Positions 31,220-38,823 of a DNA stretch of 64,000 nt are shown here, piece after piece. The DNA is from an uncultured Dermabacter sp. GTDB taxonomy: Bacteria; Actinomycetota; Actinomycetes; Actinomycetales; Dermabacteraceae. The stretch covers positions 1 to 64,000 of the forward strand of contig CAMXWV010000007.1 in the NCBI GenBank assembly GCA_947252755.1, written 5' to 3'. Under the pieces are notes generated by a model. It searched no databases. It saw only the letters and a list, made by a program, of their open reading frames with translations, and was not told the origin of the DNA. Positions within the stretch are counted from its first letter, which is position 1. Every line of letters starts with the position of its first letter. The position numbers and the translations under genes are program-made.

Positions 31220-33052
31220 TCAGTCCAGCGGACGCCGGGTGGCCCCGTAGGTGGCGGAGCGCACCAGGTGCGCGTACACCTTCAACGCCTGGCTCACTTC
31301 GCGCTCACGGTGCTTCGGGCGCCACGGCAGCGGTCCGCGCACCTCCCGACGGCGGGAGAGCTCCTCGTCGGAGACATCCAGGTGCAGCGAACGCTTGTCC
31401 ACGTCGATCACAATCCGATCCCCGTTCTCCACCAGGCCGATCGCCCCACCCTCGGCAGCCTCCGGAGAAACATGGCCGATCGAGATGCCGGAGGTGCCCC
31501 CGGAGAAGCGGCCATCGGTGATCAGAGCGCAGGTCCGTCCCAGGCCTCGGCCCTTGAGGAAGGAGGTGGGATACAGCATCTCCTGCATGCCGGGGCCGCC
31601 CTGGGGTCCCTCGAACTGGATGATGACGATGTCCCCGTCGGTGATCTCCTTGCGGAGGATCTTGTCCACCGCCTCATCCTGGGATTCACACACCACCGCG
31701 GTGCCTTCGAAGTGGAACAGCTCCTCGTCGATGCCGGCGGTTTTGATGACCGCTCCATCCGCTGCAAGGTTCCCCTTCAGCACGCAGAGGCCGCCGTCCT
31801 TGGTATGAGCATGGGACACCGAGCGGATGATGCCGTTCTCGGAGTCGGTGTCCAGCTCCTTCCACACATTCGTGGAGGAGAACGCCTGAGTGGTGCGCAC
31901 CCCGCCCGGGGCGGCGTGCCAGAGCGAGGTGGCCTTCTCGGTGGCCTTCCCTCCGCGCAGATCCCAGTCATCCAGCCAGCTGCGCAGATCCTCGGAGTGG
32001 ATCGAGCGCACATTGTGGTCCAGCAGTCCGGCACGGTCCAGCTCGCCCAGGATGGCGGGGATGCCGCCGGCGCGGTGGATGTCCTCCATATGCGCCACGC
32101 CGTTCGGCGCCACCTTCGTCAGACACGGAACATTGCGGGAGATCCGGTCGATGTCCTCGAGGGTGAAGTCGATCTCGCCCTCGATCGCGGCGGCGAGGAT
32201 GTGCAGCACAGTGTTGGTGGAGCCGCCCATGGCCACATCCATGCTCATCGCGTTCGTGAACGCAGCCTTGTTGGCGATGCTGCGCGGAAGAACGGACTCG
32301 TCATCCTCCTCGTAATACTTCTTGGTCAGCTCCATGATCGTGGTGCCCGCGTCCAGGAACAGCTGCCGGCGAAACGCGTGGGTGGCAAGGGTGGAGCCAT
32401 TGCCGGGCAGGGACAGGCCCAGCACCTCGGTCAGGCAGTTCATGGAGTTGGCGGTGAACATTCCGGAGCAGGAGCCACACGTGGGGCAGGCGTTCTCTTC
32501 GATCTCCGCAAGCTGCGCATCGCTGATCGAGTCGTTCGCGCTGAGCGCGATCGCATCCACCAGGTCAATGTTGTTCTCCACCACGCCATCCACCGGCTTA
32601 CCGGACTCCATCGGTCCACCGGAGACGAACACGACAGGGATGTTCAGACGCATCGCGGCCATGAGCATGCCGGGGGTGATCTTGTCGCAGTTCGAGATGC
32701 ACACAAGAGCATCCGCGCAGTGCGCGTTCACCATGTACTCCACAGAGTCCGCGATCACGTCACGGCTCGGCAGGGAGTACAGCATTCCGCCGTGGCCCAT
32801 AGCGATGCCGTCATCCACGGCGATGGTGTTGAACTCCTTGGAGACACCGCCGGCCTCCTTGATCGCACCCGCCACCAGATCACCCATGTTCTTGAGGTGA
32901 ACGTGACCGGGCACGAACTGGGTGTAGGAGTTCGCAATGGCGATGATCGGCTTGCCGAAGTCTGAACTCTCCATGCCGGTGGCGCGCCACAGCGCGCGGG
33001 CACCGGCCATATTGCGGCCATGGGTTGAAGTGCGGGAACGAAGCTGAGGCAT
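31220..33052 (-). CDS. ilvD: Dihydroxy-acid dehydratase
   Basis: Fe-S dehydratase making the 2-keto acids of Val and Ile. The 610-aa protein has cluster cysteines in CISNCDKITPGML and CPTCGSCSGMFTANSMNCLTE, plus GGSTNTVLHILA and DGRFSGGTSGISIGHVSPEA. A TAGGAT box (33064-33059) ends 6 nt before ATG 33052, indicating a leaderless mRNA with its own promoter. It stands between the ilvB promoter and the transporter cluster, all on the minus strand. Confidence 0.96.
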   Translation of the reverse strand: MPQLRSRTSTHGRNMAGARALWRATGMESSDFGKPIIAIANSYTQFVPGHVHLKNMGDLVAGAIKEAGGVSKEFNTIAVDDGIAMGHGGMLYSLPSRDVIADSVEYMVNAHCADALVCISNCDKITPGMLMAAMRLNIPVVFVSGGPMESGKPVDGVVENNIDLVDAIALSANDSISDAQLAEIEENACPTCGSCSGMFTANSMNCLTEVLGLSLPGNGSTLATHAFRRQLFLDAGTTIMELTKKYYEEDDESVLPRSIANKAAFTNAMSMDVAMGGSTNTVLHILAAAIEGEIDFTLEDIDRISRNVPCLTKVAPNGVAHMEDIHRAGGIPAILGELDRAGLLDHNVRSIHSEDLRSWLDDWDLRGGKATEKATSLWHAAPGGVRTTQAFSSTNVWKELDTDSENGIIRSVSHAHTKDGGLCVLKGNLAADGAVIKTAGIDEELFHFEGTAVVCESQDEAVDKILRKEITDGDIVIIQFEGPQGGPGMQEMLYPTSFLKGRGLGRTCALITDGRFSGGTSGISIGHVSPEAAEGGAIGLVENGDRIVIDVDKRSLHLDVSDEELSRRREVRGPLPWRPKHREREVSQALKVYAHLVRSATYGATRRPLD

Positions 33053-33187
33053 GGGGCGATCCTATCCCGCTCTCTCCCGCGCCGGCTCACCATCCGGGCA
33101 CTGAGACCACATGTCGGGACGCTGCCGGGCGCGCCGATCAGCGATCAACGGGCGCTGCGGCGAGCGCGGAGAGCGACCGCGGCGTCA

Positions 33188-34801
33188 TCAGTTCTCCACA
33201 GCCTCGCCCTTCTCATCGTGGTGGGTCCAGTCCGGGTCCGCACCCAGCTCGCGATGCAGGTCGGACAGCCGTTCCTGCTCCGCTCTCTTTTCGGCGGCCG
33301 CCTGGTCGACCTGCTCCTGCGTCGGCTCATGAGACCCCATGCCGACGGCGAGCTCCGGATCCAGCGCCTGGATCGAGCCGGTGTCCACGCGGGTGCGATG
33401 CCAGAGGATCTCTCGGCGCACCACCTTCGCGAGGACGTACAGGCCGATCAGGTTCGGGATCGTCACCAGGAAGGTGGTGGCGTCCGCGAAAGCGACCATC
33501 GAGGTCATGGAGATCGAGGCGCCGACGACGACCAGCAGCACGTACACGATGCGCAGCAGCATGCGGACCGTCTTCGTCGGGCCGAACAGGTAGGTGGCGA
33601 GCATCTCGCAGAAGAAGGAGTAGCTCAGCAGCGTCGAGAACCCGAACAGGAACACGATGATCGTCAGCACGATCGGGAACCAGGCCCCGACGGTGGAGAA
33701 CGCCTCTGCTGTCAGCTCGACGCCGTCGGAATCCGCATCCCCGATCCGGTGCACACCGGTGATGACGATGGCGATCGCGGTGAGCATGCAGACCACGACC
33801 GAGTCGATCAGCGGGCCCCACATCGAGGTGTACCCCTCCGCCGCGGGATTGCGGTTCTTCGTGGCGGAGAAGCTCATCGACGCGGTGCCGACACCGGCGG
33901 CGTTCGAGAACAGTGCACGCTGGATTCCCACCACGGCCACACCGATCACACCGCCCGCGACCCCATCGGCAGTGAACGCGCCCGTGAAGATCTCAGCGAC
34001 CGCGCCCGGAAGCGCAGTGATGTTCACGAGGATAATCAGCAGTGCGCACAGGATGTAGGTGATCGCCATGAACGGGGTGATCGCGGCGGTGTACCGAGCG
34101 ATCGAGGTGACGCCGCCGAGGACGACGACCGCGACCATGAGGGCGAGGACAGCGCCGACCACCCAGTTGTTCTCGGCGATGAAGGACCCCTCCTCGAAGC
34201 TGGCGGTGACCAGCATGGTGACCTGGTTGGCCTGGAAGAGGTTGCCACCCCCGAGCATGCCGATCAGGGCGCAGACCGCGTAGATCGCGGCCATGACGGC
34301 GCCGAGCTTCTTCCAGCCGATCTCGGCGAAGCCGTCCTTGAGGACGTACATCGGGCCGCCCACGGTGGTGCCGTCATCCAGCACGCGCCGGTACTTCACC
34401 CCCAGAGTGGCCTCGGCCATCTTCACGCTCATCGCGAAGAAGCCGAACATGGCGATCCACAGAGCCGCGCCCGGGCCGCCGACGGTGATGCCGATGGCGA
34501 CACCGGCGATGTTGCCCAGCCCCACCGTGCCCGACAGCTCTGTGGCCAGGGCCTGGAAGCTGGAGACCTCACCGGGATCGGTCTTGGCCGCGTACCTGCC
34601 GCGGATCACCTGGAGGGAGTGCTTGAAGCCGGTCAGTGGCTGGAAGCGCAGCCAGACCGTGAAGAAGATCGCCGCGACCATCAACCAGATCACCACGACG
34701 GGGATCCCGCCGAAGATCGGCAGTTCGAAGAAGACGATCGCACTGAGTACATTCGCGATCGGCGCGAAAAAGGCTTCGATCGCTGCGTCCAGTCCGTTCA
34801 T
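33188..34801 (-). CDS. Na+:alanine/glycine symporter (AGCS family), copy 1
   Basis: A 537-aa inner-membrane symporter taking up alanine or glycine with sodium. About ten hydrophobic helices; hallmark segments are SSFQALATELSGTVGLGNIAGVAIGITVGGPGAALWIAMFGFFAMSVKMAEATLGVKYR, GGPMYVLKDGF and IGVAVVGIQRALFSNAAGVGTA. The hydrophilic C-terminal tail (VGMGSHEPTQEQVDQ...) is shared with the other two copies and is charged and probably cytosolic. GCAGGAG lies upstream of ATG 34801. It is the third and last of three tandem paralogues and is preceded by a hairpin. Confidence 0.93.
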   Translation of the reverse strand: MNGLDAAIEAFFAPIANVLSAIVFFELPIFGGIPVVVIWLMVAAIFFTVWLRFQPLTGFKHSLQVIRGRYAAKTDPGEVSSFQALATELSGTVGLGNIAGVAIGITVGGPGAALWIAMFGFFAMSVKMAEATLGVKYRRVLDDGTTVGGPMYVLKDGFAEIGWKKLGAVMAAIYAVCALIGMLGGGNLFQANQVTMLVTASFEEGSFIAENNWVVGAVLALMVAVVVLGGVTSIARYTAAITPFMAITYILCALLIILVNITALPGAVAEIFTGAFTADGVAGGVIGVAVVGIQRALFSNAAGVGTASMSFSATKNRNPAAEGYTSMWGPLIDSVVVCMLTAIAIVITGVHRIGDADSDGVELTAEAFSTVGAWFPIVLTIIVFLFGFSTLLSYSFFCEMLATYLFGPTKTVRMLLRIVYVLLVVVGASISMTSMVAFADATTFLVTIPNLIGLYVLAKVVRREILWHRTRVDTGSIQALDPELAVGMGSHEPTQEQVDQAAAEKRAEQERLSDLHRELGADPDWTHHDEKGEAVEN

Positions 34802-34834
34802 GGCATGGCTCCTGCCGTCCAGGGGTCAGTCGGG

Positions 34835-34859
34835 CGGCGGGCGGCCTTTCCGCCCGCCG
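34835..34859 (-). terminator. Hairpin between transporter copies 2 and 1
   Basis: CGGCGGGCGG (34835-34844), 5-nt loop CCTTT, CCGCCCGCCG (34850-34859); perfect 10-bp stem just after the stop of copy 2. It may reduce read-through into copy 1. Confidence 0.55.
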
Positions 34860-34865
34860 TCGAGA

Positions 34866-36488
34866 TCAGTGCGTGCCCGGCGAGTCCGCTGAAGGTCTCT
34901 CGTCGTCGGCCCGCTTCCGGTAACGCTCGCCGAAGACCTCGTGGTGCAGCGCCGTGAGACGTTCATGCTCCTCGCGCTCCTCGCGGCGGGCGTTCTCGGT
35001 CTGCTCAGGCGTCGGCTCATGATCGCCCATGCCGACCTGCAGATCCTTGTCGGGGATCGCGACCAGCGTGCCGGTGTCCACCCGGGTGCGATGCCAGAGG
35101 ATCTCACGGCGCAGCACCCTGGCCAGGAAGTAGATGCCCAGCAGGTTCGGGATGGCCATGAGGAAGAACGAGGCGTCGGCGAAGGTGATCACGGCCTCCA
35201 ACGACGCGGCAGCGCCGATGATCGGGCCGAGCACCCAGACCACTTTGAAGGTCCAGCGCACCCGCGGAGTGTCTCCGAGCAGATACACCACGGCCTGCTC
35301 GCCGTAGTAGGCGTAGGCCAGCACGGTGGAGAAGCCGAACAGAGCCACCGCGATGGTCAGCAGATACGGGAACCAGTCGGCGACGGTCCCGAAGGCCGCA
35401 GCGGTCAGCTGCACCCCCTCCACGTCAGGGCCGCCGCTCTCGTGCAGGCCGGTGACCACGATCGCGGTCGCGGTGAGCATGCAGACCACGACCGAGTCGA
35501 TCAGCGGCTCCCACATCGCCACGAAGCCCTCGGTGGCGGGACGCTTCGTCTTCGATGCGGCATGGGCGAATCCCGCGGTGCCGACACCAGCGGCGTTGGA
35601 GAACAGTGAGCGCTGGATGCCGATCACGGCCACGCCGATCAGGCCACCGGCGACGCCCTCGCTGCTGAACACGCCGCTGACCATCGCACCGAGCGCGCTG
35701 GGAACCTGCGGCAGGTTCACGATGATGACCGCGACGACCGACAGCAGATACAGCGCGGCCATCGCCGGGGTGATGCGGGAGGTCCACTTCCCGATCGAGG
35801 TCACGCCGCCGATGATCACCACACCGACCAGGACCGCGATCACCACGCCCAGCAGCCAGGTGTTGTTCTGCAGGAACTCGTTGCCGCTGGCGTCGGTGAC
35901 GATCGCGGCGACCTGGTTGGACTGGAAGAGATCAGCGCCGTAGACACCCAGCAGCGCGAACAGCGCGTACAGCCAGGCGAGCACACCGCCCAGCTTCTTC
36001 CAGCCGATCGAGGCCAGACCGTCACGCAGGTAGTACATCGGGCCGCCGATGATGGTGCCGTCATCCAGCACTCGGCGGTACATGACGCCGAGCGTGGCCT
36101 CGGCCATCTTCACGCTCATCCCGAGGATGCCGAAGCCGGCGATCCACAGGGCAGCACCCGGACCACCGACGGAGACGGCAACGGCGACACCGGCGATGTT
36201 GCCCAGCCCCACCGTGCCCGACAGCTCCGTGGCCAGTGCTTGGAAGCTGGAGATCTCACCGGGATCGGTCTTGGCGCTGAACCTGCCACGGATCACCTCC
36301 ATCGAGTGCTTGAATCCCGTGATCGGCTGGAAGCGCAGCCAGATGGTCAGGAAAATGGCGGCCGCCATCAGCCACAGCACGATGAGCGGGATGCCGCCGA
36401 AGACGGGGAGCTCCGCGAAGACGATGGCATCCAAGGTGTTCGCGACCGGCGCGAACCATGTCTCGATCAGCGAATCGATTCTGTTCAC
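34866..36488 (-). CDS. Na+:alanine/glycine symporter (AGCS family), copy 2
   Basis: 540 aa from GTG 36488 (MNRIDSLIETWFAPVANTLDAI), which aligns with the starts of the other two copies; AGAAGAGA lies upstream. It has the same AGCS core (TELSGTVGLGNIAGVAVAVSVGGPGAALWIAGFG, GGPMYYLRDGL, GIQRSLFSNAAGVGTAGFAHAASKTKRPATEGF) and tail VGMGDHEPTPEQTENARREEREEHERL. A 75-bp stretch around 36205-36280 is almost identical to copies 1 and 3, so the three arose by duplication. The frame remains open upstream to 36680, overlapping copy 3, but that part is not conserved. Confidence 0.92.
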   Translation of the reverse strand: MNRIDSLIETWFAPVANTLDAIVFAELPVFGGIPLIVLWLMAAAIFLTIWLRFQPITGFKHSMEVIRGRFSAKTDPGEISSFQALATELSGTVGLGNIAGVAVAVSVGGPGAALWIAGFGILGMSVKMAEATLGVMYRRVLDDGTIIGGPMYYLRDGLASIGWKKLGGVLAWLYALFALLGVYGADLFQSNQVAAIVTDASGNEFLQNNTWLLGVVIAVLVGVVIIGGVTSIGKWTSRITPAMAALYLLSVVAVIIVNLPQVPSALGAMVSGVFSSEGVAGGLIGVAVIGIQRSLFSNAAGVGTAGFAHAASKTKRPATEGFVAMWEPLIDSVVVCMLTATAIVVTGLHESGGPDVEGVQLTAAAFGTVADWFPYLLTIAVALFGFSTVLAYAYYGEQAVVYLLGDTPRVRWTFKVVWVLGPIIGAAASLEAVITFADASFFLMAIPNLLGIYFLARVLRREILWHRTRVDTGTLVAIPDKDLQVGMGDHEPTPEQTENARREEREEHERLTALHHEVFGERYRKRADDERPSADSPGTH

Positions 36489-36550
36489 AGTCTCTTCTGT
36501 CCTCTTCTTCGCGCAGGCGATGCCCGTCGCGACGGTGGGCGGATGCGCGG

Positions 36551-36589
36551 CGACCCCGCCGCCTCCCTCCCGGAACGACGACGGGGTCG
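36551..36589 (-). terminator. Inverted repeat between transporter copies 3 and 2
   Basis: CGACCCCG (36551-36558) and CGGGGTCG (36582-36589), 23-nt loop, in the 118-bp gap just after the stop of copy 3. A weak terminator candidate; no U-tract. Confidence 0.35.
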
Positions 36590-36606
36590 TCGCAGATGCT
36601 GTCAGA

Positions 36607-38268
36607 TCACTTCTCGGGCGCGTCCGAGCCGTCGAAGCGTTTCGTCGGCTCCCCCATCGGCGAGGCGAGGGACTCGTCATGATGCGGAGCGCGCACCGGG
36701 AAGTCCGGGTCCTCCACCAGCGTACGGTTCAGCTCGGCCAGGCGGGCCTGTTCGGCCTCTTCCGCCTGACGGGCCGCTTCGACCTGCTCGGGCGTGGGCT
36801 CGTGGTCGCCCATGCCCACCTGGAGGTCCTCATCCTCGATCACGGTGAGCGCACCGGTGTCAGCGCGGTACTTGTAACGCAGGATCTCCAGGCGCAGCAG
36901 CTTGGACAGGAAGTAGATGCCCAGCAGGTTCGGGATCGCCATGAGGAAGAACATGGAGTCCGAGAACAGCACGACCGAGTCGAGCGAGATCGCAGCACCC
37001 AGCACGACGGCGAGCACCCAGATGACACGGAACGCGGTGCGCACCGCGGCGCTGGAGCCGAACAGGTACTGGGCGTTGAGCTCGCCGTAGTACTCGTAGG
37101 CCAGCACGGTCGAGAAACCGAACAGCGCCACAGCCACGGTCAGCAGCACCGGGAACCAGCCGGCCACGGTGCTGAAGGCGGACGCGGTCAGTGCGATGCC
37201 GTCCTCGCCGCCAGTGGTGTACACGCCGGTGACGGTGATCGCGAGGGCGGTGAGCATGCAGACGATGATCGAGTCGACCAGCGGCTCCCACATGGCGGTG
37301 AAGCCCTCGGTGGCCGGCTCCTTGGTCTTGGAGGCGGAGTGGGCCATGCCTGCCGAGCCCACACCGGCGGCGTTCGAGAACAGGGCACGCTGGATGCCGA
37401 CCACGGCCACGCCGATGATGCCGCCCTGGACACCGTCAGCGGTGAACGCCCCGGTGATGATGGTGGCGACAGCGCCCGGCAGCGCCTCGATGTTCACCAG
37501 GATGATCAGCAGTGTGCAGGCGATGTACAGGATCGCCATGGCGGGGGTCAGGGCCGAGGTCCACTTCGCGATGGACTTCACGCCGCCCAGGATCACGATC
37601 GCAGCCAGGGCGGCCATGATGGCGCCGATCAGCCACTGATTGCCCTGCCAGAACGCGGAGCCCGAAGCGCCGCTCACGATCGCGGCGACCTGGTTGGCCT
37701 GGAAGAGGTTGCCGGCGCCGAACACGCCGACCAGCGCGAAGATCGCGTACATGACCGCAAGGACACGGCCGGTCTTCTTGAAGCCGATCGTGGCCAGGCC
37801 GTCGCGCAGGTAGTACTGCGGGCCGCCCTCGGTGGTGCCGTCCTCCTTGACGCGGCGGAACATGACGCCGAGGGTCGCCTCGGCCATCTTCACGCTCATG
37901 CCGAAGAAGCCGAAGATCGCGATCCACAGGGCGGCACCGGGGCCACCGGCGACGATCGCGACGGCGACACCGGCGATGTTGCCCAGCCCCACCGTGCCCG
38001 ACAGCTCCGTGGCCAGGGCCTGGAAGCTGGAGACCTCACCGGGGTCGGTCTTGGCGGTGTACTTGCCGCGGATTACCTGGATCGAGTGCTTCAGTCCGGT
38101 GATCGGCTGGAAGCGCAGCCAGACGGTGAGGAAGATCGCGGCGGCCATCAGCCACACGACGATCAGGGGGATCCCTCCCCAGATGTCCACCTCGTAGAAG
38201 ACGATCTTCGACAGGCGATCCGCGATCGGCCCGAAGATCCGTTCCATCAGTGCGTCGATACCTGACAT
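36607..38268 (-). CDS. Na+:alanine/glycine symporter (AGCS family), copy 3 (promoter-proximal)
   Basis: 553 aa from ATG 38268 (MSGIDALMERIFGPIADRL), with GAGGAG about 9 nt upstream. The AGCS signature region TELSGTVGLGNIAGVAVAIVAGGPGAALWIAIFGFFGMSVKMAEATLGVMFR, EGGPQYYLRDGL and GIQRALFSNAAGVGSAGMAHSASKTKEPATEGF are present, as is the conserved tail VGMGDHEPTPEQVEAARQ, here longer and His/Asp-rich. It is the first of three paralogues and follows a 555-bp leader with structured-RNA and operator-like elements, so any regulation of the cluster probably acts here. Confidence 0.93.
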   Translation of the reverse strand: MSGIDALMERIFGPIADRLSKIVFYEVDIWGGIPLIVVWLMAAAIFLTVWLRFQPITGLKHSIQVIRGKYTAKTDPGEVSSFQALATELSGTVGLGNIAGVAVAIVAGGPGAALWIAIFGFFGMSVKMAEATLGVMFRRVKEDGTTEGGPQYYLRDGLATIGFKKTGRVLAVMYAIFALVGVFGAGNLFQANQVAAIVSGASGSAFWQGNQWLIGAIMAALAAIVILGGVKSIAKWTSALTPAMAILYIACTLLIILVNIEALPGAVATIITGAFTADGVQGGIIGVAVVGIQRALFSNAAGVGSAGMAHSASKTKEPATEGFTAMWEPLVDSIIVCMLTALAITVTGVYTTGGEDGIALTASAFSTVAGWFPVLLTVAVALFGFSTVLAYEYYGELNAQYLFGSSAAVRTAFRVIWVLAVVLGAAISLDSVVLFSDSMFFLMAIPNLLGIYFLSKLLRLEILRYKYRADTGALTVIEDEDLQVGMGDHEPTPEQVEAARQAEEAEQARLAELNRTLVEDPDFPVRAPHHDESLASPMGEPTKRFDGSDAPEK

Positions 38269-38380
38269 CCGGTCAGACTCCTCATCAGCGGGCTCCATCC
38301 CCGCCTTGCTCTGGTCTCGTCCACGCGGGCTCCGCCATCGGGCACGGAGCACCCCCCGGGAAGACGGTCGTGAGACCGGA

Positions 38381-38541
38381 TCGGGGTGACGGCCACCGTG
38401 GCCGACATACGCGGGGCAGCGGCATCCCTGACGGGCTTCGGCGATCTCTCACCGGTCCGGAGCACACGAATGGTCTGCCCGCCGAAGCGAAAGCAGACCG
38501 GGGAGATTCGCGCATGCTCCCTGCCGACCGACGGGTCGGCA
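38381..38541 (-). ncRNA. Candidate pseudoknotted leader RNA (riboswitch-like) before the symporter cluster
   Basis: Minus strand: hairpin TGCCGACC-CGTC-GGTCGGCA (38541-38522); then P1 GGAGCA (38520-38515)/TGCTCC (38464-38459), P2 CGAAT (38510-38506)/ATTCG (38471-38467), a one-sided CTCCCC bulge, P3 GGTCTGC (38499-38493)/GCAGACC (38478-38472) and a 14-nt loop. In that loop GCTTCGGCG (38488-38480) is complementary over 9 nt to CGCCGAAGC (38443-38435) downstream of P1, forming a pseudoknot. A CGGCCAC/GTGGCCG hairpin follows closer to the gene. I do not recognise a known riboswitch class; glycine riboswitch consensus elements are absent. Function is inferred from structure and position. Confidence 0.45.
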
Positions 38542-38665
38542 ACGGACGATGCTGCACAAGGTCCCGTTCACCATATGCGCACTGCCGGGCGCCCTTCCGG
38601 GAGCGCATTCAGCACCTGGACTCAGGACAGCGCTGGTCAGCGCCGTTTTCCACGCCCACTCGGAA

Positions 38666-38725
38666 GTGACCGGCAGGTCACGCCGACGTGACCAAGCCTT
38701 CACATCTCGTTCACATCTCGTGTGA
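38666..38725. promoter_or_regulatory. Operator-like repeat cluster upstream of the symporter leader
   Basis: GTGACC-GGCA-GGTCAC inverted repeat (38666-38681), a further GTGACC (38688-38693), two tandem TTCACATCTCG units (38699-38709, 38710-38720), and TCACA-TCTCG-TGTGA (38711-38725). Such density of short repeats in a non-coding gap suggests regulator binding. Confidence 0.4.
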
Positions 38726-38760
38726 TCCGACCCACTCCCCAGGGTCGTGCACGGAGAACA

Positions 38761-38804
38761 GACGACGGGCGGTGCACCGCGGATCCGGTGCACCGCCCGT
38801 CGTC
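38761..38804 (-). terminator. 18-bp hairpin terminator of gatCAB
   Basis: Arms GACGACGGGCGGTGCACC (38761-38778) and GGTGCACCGCCCGTCGTC (38787-38804), perfect 18-bp stem with an 8-nt loop, starting 19 nt after the gatB stop. No U-tract. Confidence 0.8.
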
Positions 38805-38823
38805 GGCGGAGAACTGCGTCGAT

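Noticed and set aside
36049..38265. A very long open frame on the + strand opposite the symporter genes
   Set aside because: It is antisense to two conserved membrane-protein genes and has a His/Asp/Gln-rich composition typical of reverse frames in G+C-rich DNA; no motif is recognisable.
38401..38520. Glycine riboswitch
   Set aside because: A CGCCGAAG segment and GAGAG occur, but the order and the flanking aptamer consensus elements are not those of the glycine aptamer; the pseudoknot geometry differs too.
38711..38725. CRP/GlxR binding site
   Set aside because: The arms are inverted (TCACA...TGTGA) relative to the TGTGA-N6-TCACA consensus and the spacing is 5 bp.
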